Positions 57,997 through 64,000 of a DNA stretch of 64,000 nucleotides are shown here, piece after piece. This DNA is from Ruthenibacterium lactatiformans. GTDB taxonomy: Bacteria; Bacillota; Clostridia; Oscillospirales; Ruminococcaceae. The position numbers and the translations under genes are program-made. The stretch is taken from the NCBI RefSeq assembly GCF_000949455.1, contig NZ_JXXK01000002.1, forward strand, positions 186,001 to 250,000. Reading direction: 5' to 3'. Below the pieces are notes generated by a model. That model searched no databases, was not told the DNA's origin, and saw only the letters and a program-made list of their open reading frames with translations. Each line of letters starts with the position of its first letter. Position 1 is the stretch's first letter.

Positions 57997-58278
57997 CTAT
58001 TTATCATTTTTCTGAAGAATCGGGCGACTCGACTTAAAGAATCCCCCGATCAATGTCATAGCAGCAAAAAACATTGGAAACATTTCAACGGTAAAGCGGT
58101 TGGTTGCAAAAGCTATGTTCATACAATTTACTACCCATGAACCAATAGTCACCTTTAAAATCCAACCGGCGAAGTATCCTGATACAAATAAAATGAGCGG
58201 TTCAAAAATGCAAAATAACACCAACGCAAAACTCGTCATATAAATTTTAAATTTGATTTTTTCCATAACAAACCTCAT
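57997..58278 (-). CDS. membrane protein of element 2
   Basis: 93 aa with two or three hydrophobic helices (FALVLFCIFEPLILFVSGYFAGWI; MFPMFFAAMTLIGGFF). ATG overlaps the RNA ligase stop (ATGA). Unknown. Confidence 0.5.
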   Translation of the reverse strand: MRFVMEKIKFKIYMTSFALVLFCIFEPLILFVSGYFAGWILKVTIGSWVVNCMNIAFATNRFTVEMFPMFFAAMTLIGGFFKSSRPILQKNDK

Positions 58279-59363
58279 TCATCATATTTAATTAGAAACA
58301 GCGGATCTACAGCCTTGAAGCTTACTTTCCCATCTTGCGAACGAAAAACAATCCCTTCGCGCAATGTCGAGCCGAGCGTGCTCTTTCCATGCGCATATTC
58401 AAGCACTTTGTCTACTGTATCCGGAAGAATGTAGCTGGTGTCAATAATTGGAACAAACTTCAAACCATTTGCTTCGCAAATATTTTTGGCGTTCAAAGAA
58501 CTCATACGCCCTTCTGGAGTGATGATATTAAACACATATAAATCCGGAATCTTAACTTTGTACTTGTTGCCTTGTACATTGGGGGCAATGCATTCTCCCT
58601 GAATGGCAATCCAATCAAAATTCCCGATAAGCTTTCTAAGCACTTTTTCAATGTCGTATCGGTCTGACACGGACCAGTATGAAGAGTTGTCTTTGTTGAA
58701 CAAACGCAGATTTCGAGAGCAAACCATATACTCAAACTTATCTTTAACGAATGGTATCTTAGATTTGTGCCGTTCAAGGCAGAATGTTCCGCTTTGTCCA
58801 TCAATTTTTTCCGTAGCAACAAATGGCTGCTTTTCTTTTAGAATAAAAGGAATGTTCTGAATGCGTGTTTCGTCTGTTTTGTGTACGAATGCCGGAAAAG
58901 CTTTCGATCCGCGCTTGTCGTAGCGACGCACAAGCTTCCTGAACCATTTGGACCTCATGAGCCATTTGGGATACTTTTTTGAATCAAGCTGCGTTTCACT
59001 AAGTGACTTCTGCTCTTTGTCCATAGTAGATTCATATTGTTTAACACCCACGATATCTGTAACATCGTCACCAACTTTGTACTCGCTTTCCGGCAGAATA
59101 CTCAACGGGAAACAAATGCCTTGGCTGATAACGCCGCCCATTTTCATCGTCTTGATTCTGAAGTTCTTATTTCTCAAAAATTCAAACTCGGGCTTCTCAG
59201 GCAGTACCGAATCAATTTCACAATAAACACATTTGTCGCCAACCCGAAATTCGTTTTTCTTTACGATAACACTCCATCCATCAATGACTGCAAGTTCAAT
59301 ACGGTCTTTTCCTTTAATTGCATGCAGTGCTGCAATTTCCTTAATACTTGCCATTGTACGCAA
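58275..59363 (-). CDS. RNA ligase with N-terminal OB domain (Rnl5-like)
   Basis: 362 aa, TTG start with GGAGG 9 bases upstream. Residues 1-110 are an OB-like domain (GKDRIELAVIDGWSVIVKKNEFRVGDKCVYCEIDSVLPE). The adenylyltransferase has motif I ATEKIDGQSGTF (lysine nucleophile), motif IV EGIVFRS and motif V VSFKAVDP. The OB-first arrangement matches Naegleria-type Rnl5 rather than T4 Rnl1/Rnl2. Likely repairs tRNA or other RNA cut by host defence nucleases; no kinase-phosphatase partner is in the visible part. Confidence 0.9.
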   Translation of the reverse strand: MRTMASIKEIAALHAIKGKDRIELAVIDGWSVIVKKNEFRVGDKCVYCEIDSVLPEKPEFEFLRNKNFRIKTMKMGGVISQGICFPLSILPESEYKVGDDVTDIVGVKQYESTMDKEQKSLSETQLDSKKYPKWLMRSKWFRKLVRRYDKRGSKAFPAFVHKTDETRIQNIPFILKEKQPFVATEKIDGQSGTFCLERHKSKIPFVKDKFEYMVCSRNLRLFNKDNSSYWSVSDRYDIEKVLRKLIGNFDWIAIQGECIAPNVQGNKYKVKIPDLYVFNIITPEGRMSSLNAKNICEANGLKFVPIIDTSYILPDTVDKVLEYAHGKSTLGSTLREGIVFRSQDGKVSFKAVDPLFLIKYDE

Positions 59364-59379
59364 ATCTTTAGTCCTCCAA

Positions 59380-61608
59380 TTACATCAATTTAAGCCATGT
59401 CTGGCGCGAAATAGAATTATTATTATGAATGCACCTTAGAAACGCTTTCGGCTGCGCAAGCAATAAACAGCGTTCTTTTGAGCGCGTAAGCGCGGTATAC
59501 AACAAACAGCTATCCAACAAAATGTAATGTGTGGTATCAATTGCCACAATTACAGTTTTATATCCGCTGCCCTGAGCAAGATGAACTGTAAGAACATATG
59601 CGAGTTCCACTTGGCCCATTTCGCTTCTTTTGTATGTAATAAGCTTCTTATCTCCACCGGATGAATACTCAACCGTAAAACATTGAGTTCTTTCATCACC
59701 CTCACCATCTTCAAAAATGCTCGTGACATATCCTGTCTCACCATTGAAAACGTTCTTATCATAGTTGTTTTCACGCTGAATGACCTTTGAACCAATGCGA
59801 AATGTTTTTGTGCCATAATCGATATGCTCTTTGTGCTCAGATGCCGGCAGCAACTCGTCCTGAATGATTTTGTTCATCACAGTCGTTGAGTTCGGACAAT
59901 CTTTTTTTCTGGGCACTACGATCACCACATTATCCGCTCCTTCTCTTTCTGCCGTAGAGAGAAACGTTTTGATTGCTATGTTTTGAATGGCCTCATTGCT
60001 GTCACGAAACATGTAAACCATATCCTCACGTTTGCCGCTTACAATTTTCAGCTCCGGCTCTTTAATTGGATTTATCCCCATACGAATTTTGTTAGCATCC
60101 ATCAAAATTCCAGAGTCTAGCGCTTGGCGCATGACCTTTGTAAGCATAAGAATATTGAATACATTCGTTTTATCAAGCACATCACTGAACACATTGCCAG
60201 CACCAATCGGAGGGAGCTGCCGATTGTCTCCACACACAATAAGCCTTCCGCCCGGCTTCACAGCTCTGATAAGATCATAGAACAACTCGACATTTACCAT
60301 TGACGCCTCATCGAGAATAACAACATCAGCCGCAAGCGGATTGTTGTTGTCATGGATAAATGACTTTCCGTTCCACCCAAGCAACCGATGGATCGTAGAC
60401 GCTTCATGCCCAGTGGCTTCTACGATTCTTTGCGCGGCTTTAGCCGATAAAGCACAACACGACACTGTTTTATATTTGTACGCTTTTACAATCGCATTAA
60501 GCAATGTGGACTTACCTGTGCCTGCAAATCCGCAAATACACGAAAAATTACGATTCAAGGCGCTCCTGACCGCCGCACGTTGTTCCTCAGTAAAAGTGAA
60601 GCCAAGGTCATGTTCTGCTTCGCCAACAGCGTCTTCTGCATCAAGATTCCAATCATCGCTGTATGAATCGATTTCCTTCAAAATGTCATAAATGCCTGTC
60701 TCCAACTCAAAATACCGCTTCAACCCAACTTTGGCACCATCAAAATGAAGGAGCATTTCACTCTGCCGTTCTTGAGATATTAACCTGCAATATGCATCCT
60801 TGCATTCCGGGATATTATCTTTTGCAGCTTGTTCGAGCACATCAACTGTGACCCAAGTATTACCATCTGTTTCAGCTGATTCATTCAGGAACCATTTAAC
60901 GAACGCTATCGCACGCTTAGGCGAATCAATGATTTGTGGATTCAATTTGAGCGCAAGACCATCGACACGCTTAAAGCCAAGCCCTCTGATGCGTGTCATG
61001 ATATACGGATTATCCAGCAATTGCGCTTTGAGAAGCGATGGATTAGGCTCTCCGGACAATAGCTTTTGAATCATCTTATAACTGACCCCAAGTGGCTGAA
61101 GAAGAGAAAGAATATCGGAAATCACATAATTGCTGAGCACCATATCCTTGATACGCTCATATGTTGCGTATCCTATTCCCTTGACGTTCTGCAAATCCAC
61201 ATTATCCGTTCCCTCTATAATTTCATTTACAATATTGGGATAAGCAGAGATAAGAGCATTTGCCTGACTATTAGTCAGTAATGCATGTAAAAACTTTTCC
61301 TGTTCTTCCCTCGTAGATGGCCGCTTTGAAATCACCACGTACGGTTTATACTGATAAGATTTATATTTCTTATTGAATACCAATTCCGCTTCAACGTCAT
61401 ACTCCTGGCCGACTGTTAACTGCTGCATATTGCCAACTAGAATTGACCATTTTGTTTTTTGGGTTGCTTCTTCATCGTCAAAAGGCGAAACCTCGCGCTC
61501 GTCAAATTTTGGAATATCATCAGTTGTTGAAAAAACATATACTCCAAAGTCATTGCCATAGTATCGCTGTATCTGAGGGACAATTGTAAATTTTAATCTT
61601 TCAGAAAT
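59380..61608 (-). CDS. RecD2-like SF1 helicase, ATT start
   Basis: 742 aa from ATT 61608; AAAGGAG is 8 bases upstream. The first ATG (61428) would cut away 60 residues that belong to the family OB-like N-terminus (RYYGNDFGVYVFSTTDD...KWSILVGN). Helix-hairpin-helix segments (VKGIGYATYERIKD; IRGLGFKRVDGLA), Walker A GFAGTGKST near 363, Walker B VVILDEASMVN, and UvrD-like C-terminal motif VLTVHLAQGSGYKTV with YTALTRSKERC follow. 5'-3' helicase for phage replication or recombination. In the same frame as dnaE, separated by TAG and 7 codons. Confidence 0.93.
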   Translation of the reverse strand: MSERLKFTIVPQIQRYYGNDFGVYVFSTTDDIPKFDEREVSPFDDEEATQKTKWSILVGNMQQLTVGQEYDVEAELVFNKKYKSYQYKPYVVISKRPSTREEQEKFLHALLTNSQANALISAYPNIVNEIIEGTDNVDLQNVKGIGYATYERIKDMVLSNYVISDILSLLQPLGVSYKMIQKLLSGEPNPSLLKAQLLDNPYIMTRIRGLGFKRVDGLALKLNPQIIDSPKRAIAFVKWFLNESAETDGNTWVTVDVLEQAAKDNIPECKDAYCRLISQERQSEMLLHFDGAKVGLKRYFELETGIYDILKEIDSYSDDWNLDAEDAVGEAEHDLGFTFTEEQRAAVRSALNRNFSCICGFAGTGKSTLLNAIVKAYKYKTVSCCALSAKAAQRIVEATGHEASTIHRLLGWNGKSFIHDNNNPLAADVVILDEASMVNVELFYDLIRAVKPGGRLIVCGDNRQLPPIGAGNVFSDVLDKTNVFNILMLTKVMRQALDSGILMDANKIRMGINPIKEPELKIVSGKREDMVYMFRDSNEAIQNIAIKTFLSTAEREGADNVVIVVPRKKDCPNSTTVMNKIIQDELLPASEHKEHIDYGTKTFRIGSKVIQRENNYDKNVFNGETGYVTSIFEDGEGDERTQCFTVEYSSGGDKKLITYKRSEMGQVELAYVLTVHLAQGSGYKTVIVAIDTTHYILLDSCLLYTALTRSKERCLLLAQPKAFLRCIHNNNSISRQTWLKLM

Positions 61609-61629
61609 ACTTGCTACTCCTTTCCGACA

Positions 61630-64000
61630 CTAAATGTCTGATATTTTTCTATCTTTTAACCACTGTGTATATGGCTTAATTGCTTTTACTGCCGTAAGCT
61701 TTTCATCGCCTCCTTTTTTGCACAGCATTGCCACTTGAGCACCTCTGTTGATAATATCTTCATTCTGTTTGAATTGTGTATGCCAGCAAACAACCTCCAT
61801 TAAACCAAACACAGAGTACATATTCAAAAAAGCGAACTGTTTTCCTGTTCGGTCCTTCTTCTTTTGAACATTGGCAATGATACCTACGATTGTTACATTG
61901 GTATCAGGGGCAGCTTCATCATAATCCACATTGATGTACTGATATGCGTATTCGAATGGATTGACGCCAAGGAAAATGGACAACGCCTCAAATTCCCAAA
62001 ACGCTTCGTTCTGCATATACTTTTCTTCAAACTCATGCATCTCTTTCATGCGTCTTTGTTCCTGATAGGTATAAAATTCAATGCGTTTTCTGCTGTTAAG
62101 CAAAGCCAGGCGTTCTTCCTTGCCTTTAATCACCGAACAATCAATTCCATATTTATTGAGCATGACTTTATGCGTGTAAATGGTTTTTACCGGTGTGTAT
62201 TCTTTCTGCTCAAAAAGTGATTGCGCATAACGCTCCAACAACTCACGTTTGTCTTTGCATGGTAACGCGCCGGCTTTTATGAGCGATACCACCACCGCAG
62301 TGGACGGAGAAACACGCGTGATAAAATCTTCAAGCCCCGTGAATGGCCCATTCGTTTTACGTTCTTCTAAAATTTGTGCTACAACCTTTTCCCCAACCCC
62401 TCGGATGGCCTCAAGACCAAACAGTATCTTAGAGTTATGCACCGTAAAATATCGTTCTGACCGATTGATATTGGGAGGCAATACACTAATGCCAAACGCC
62501 TTTGTGTCTATGATGTACTTATTTATTACGCCATAATCATTGCGGTTCTGGTTGAGTAACGCCTTAAAAAAGTATTCCGGGTAGTGCGCTTTCAAATACG
62601 CAGTCTTGAGCGTTAGAATGGAGTAAAGCGCAGAGTGCGATTTATTGAAAAGATATCCGCCTTTTTCTTTGAGATCATCGCTGATTTGTTTTGCAATCCC
62701 TTCAGGATATCCGTTTGCAATAATTTCTCCATACAACTTCTCAGACTCTTCTTTTACAAGTTCAATATTCTTTTTGCCGATAGCCTTTCTAAACTTGTCA
62801 GCCCCTCCGTAGCTACGGCCTCCAAATTTCCTGACAACATCCATGAGCTGTTCCTGATAAATCATACAACCATAAGTCTTTTTCAAAATCGGTTCCATGT
62901 CGGGATGGATGTAGGTTATTGCCTTTTCACCGTTTTTGCGATTGATATAGTCTTCAAGAGCACCCATGCTATCTGGACGATACAGTGCCAGCACGGCCGA
63001 AACATCTTCGAGGTTTGTCGGTTTCAACCTCAAAAGCAAATCGCGCATACCGCTGCTTTCAACCTGGAACACGCCATTTGTCCTTGCGCTTGCAAGCAAT
63101 TCGTACATTGCCGTGTCATTCGCGAACTCAGGATTGTTTATACTGAGATCCCATTCTGACAGTCCAATGTCTTTCATTGCTTCTTGAACAACCGCTAGGG
63201 TTGAAACGCCAAGTACGTCGAACTTAATGATTCCGATTTCCTCAACCTTTTTCTTATCGACTTGAATGACATGTTCGCCTTTGCTTCCAAGTTTCATTGG
63301 CATATAATCTGTAATTTTTGCATCAACAATACCAACTCCGCCAGCATGTATGCTCACGTTGCGCAACCGTCCGGAAATATGAGAAGCTATTCGGAAAAGC
63401 TCATCGTATTCACTATAATCATCGAGTAGTGATTTATTATTTTCAATACACTCTTCAAACGTCTTGTACGTGAATTTTTTACTTATTCGATCGCAGACGC
63501 TATACGGAATGCCAAGTACTTTTCCTACATCTTTGATTGCCACGATAGGGGTTATATACGAATAATTAATGATTTGGCATACGTGGTCTTCTCCGTATTT
63601 TTGCGTAAGATAATCAACAATAAACTCACGATTCGAGAAATCACAATCGACGTCTGGCATACTTACACGCTCCGGATTCAAGAAGCGTTCAAAAATCAAA
63701 TCATTTTCAATAGGGTCAAGCTCTGATATTCCAAGCAAAAAATTCACAATAGAGCCGCCGCCAGAACCACGGCCGTCTCCTACCGCCTGTCCATTCTCTT
63801 TCGCATATTTAATGAAGTCCCACACAATAAGGAAGTATCCATCAAACCCCATTTGGTGAATAATTCCAAGTTCATATTCAAGCCGTTTCTCCCTTATTCT
63901 TTGTGCAGCGCCGCTGAGCTTATCGAAACCTCTTCGTTCCCATCCTTTCTCCGTAAGATGTTTGAGGTAGGAAAGATTGTCTTCAAATCCATCTGGCAAC
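61630..64000 (-). CDS. dnaE: DNA polymerase III alpha subunit, DnaE type (5' end missing)
   Basis: At least 790 aa of a family C polymerase; the N-terminal PHP domain lies outside the window. Catalytic aspartates in VSMPDVDCDFSNREF and IIKFDVLGVSTL; GDGRGSGGGSIVNFLLGI, HAGGVGI, GVFQVESSGMRDLL and IYQEQLMDVVRKFGGRSYGGAD are conserved; a C-terminal OB domain (VGIIANVQKKKDRTGKQFAFLN) is kept. A phage with its own replicase is usually large and replicates independently of the host replisome. Confidence 0.96.
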   Translation of the reverse strand, partial: LPDGFEDNLSYLKHLTEKGWERRGFDKLSGAAQRIREKRLEYELGIIHQMGFDGYFLIVWDFIKYAKENGQAVGDGRGSGGGSIVNFLLGISELDPIENDLIFERFLNPERVSMPDVDCDFSNREFIVDYLTQKYGEDHVCQIINYSYITPIVAIKDVGKVLGIPYSVCDRISKKFTYKTFEECIENNKSLLDDYSEYDELFRIASHISGRLRNVSIHAGGVGIVDAKITDYMPMKLGSKGEHVIQVDKKKVEEIGIIKFDVLGVSTLAVVQEAMKDIGLSEWDLSINNPEFANDTAMYELLASARTNGVFQVESSGMRDLLLRLKPTNLEDVSAVLALYRPDSMGALEDYINRKNGEKAITYIHPDMEPILKKTYGCMIYQEQLMDVVRKFGGRSYGGADKFRKAIGKKNIELVKEESEKLYGEIIANGYPEGIAKQISDDLKEKGGYLFNKSHSALYSILTLKTAYLKAHYPEYFFKALLNQNRNDYGVINKYIIDTKAFGISVLPPNINRSERYFTVHNSKILFGLEAIRGVGEKVVAQILEERKTNGPFTGLEDFITRVSPSTAVVVSLIKAGALPCKDKRELLERYAQSLFEQKEYTPVKTIYTHKVMLNKYGIDCSVIKGKEERLALLNSRKRIEFYTYQEQRRMKEMHEFEEKYMQNEAFWEFEALSIFLGVNPFEYAYQYINVDYDEAAPDTNVTIVGIIANVQKKKDRTGKQFAFLNMYSVFGLMEVVCWHTQFKQNEDIINRGAQVAMLCKKGGDEKLTAVKAIKPYTQWLKDRKISDI

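Larger units (their letters stand above)
50068..64000. mobile_element. second integrated element (large phage-like), left end and 13.9 kb
   Basis: Starts where comM homology stops. Much more AT-rich than host and prophage 1. A large serine recombinase lies at the edge pointing outward, followed by dut, nrdG, nrdD, a glutaredoxin, DUF3310, thyX, RNA ligase, recD2 and dnaE, nearly all on the reverse strand. This set is characteristic of SPbeta-like or other large temperate phages, or related plasmid-like elements. Other end outside the window. Confidence 0.85.

Overview
The window comes from a Clostridia-type Bacillota chromosome with visibly GC-rich housekeeping genes. It carries rpoB, the classical dgt-dnaG-rpoD block, rpmE with Zn-ribbon cysteines, Rrf2 and pgm; RBSs are strong GGAGG types and promoters are clean sigma-A type. 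The layout fits a gut Clostridia (Oscillospiraceae- or Christensenellaceae-like); I cannot name the species.

Region A (1-12,942) is host. Nearly everything reads leftward: rpoB (3' end cut by the window), an Rrf2 regulator, rpoD, dnaG, a DUF6440 protein, dgt, yigZ, a P-loop kinase, rpmE and a phosphoglucomutase. A divergent promoter pair at 11.8 kb then starts comM/yifB rightward.

Region B (12,943-49,974) is a complete 37.0-kb siphovirus prophage (A118-like head and tail gene order) inserted inside comM by its own large serine integrase (48,490-49,932). A 15-bp core is duplicated at both ends. Joining the phage ends rebuilds a 50-bp attP with strong dyad symmetry around a central GA, and excision would restore the comM frame across that junction. 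Reading leftward from the switch: Cro-like and BRO-type regulators, early genes, recombination/replication genes (SbcC-like ATPase, MBL-fold protein, RusA), a sigma-like late regulator, terminase, portal, a minor head protein with a C-terminal ADP-ribosyltransferase fold, scaffold, capsid, tail, tape measure, fibres, a diversity-generating retroelement (DGR), and lysis genes. The DGR has a 112-bp variable repeat (VR) at the 3' end of a 709-aa tail adhesin, a 112-bp template repeat (TR), and a reverse transcriptase carrying the DGR-specific IGxxxSQ motif; six of the seven TR/VR differences are at template adenines. The N-terminus of the reverse transcriptase is split by a one-base frameshift. 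Rightward from the switch lie an S24 repressor, small accessory genes (including a DUF4160 pair and a freestanding S24-like domain), and the integrase.

Region C (49,975-50,067) is a 93-bp host remnant that continues comM.

Region D (about 50,068 to beyond 64,000) is a second, AT-rich element that again interrupts comM, with a different large serine recombinase at its left edge. It encodes its own dUTPase, NrdG/NrdD plus glutaredoxin, DUF3310, ThyX, RNA ligase, RecD2 helicase and DnaE. This gene set is typical of a large SPbeta-like temperate phage or phage-plasmid-like element. Two of its core genes (recombinase and RecD2) appear to start at ATT codons behind strong ribosome binding sites, and DUF3310 at CTG. 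comM is therefore broken twice by two unrelated serine-recombinase elements whose recombinase genes face each other tail to tail across 93 bp of host sequence.
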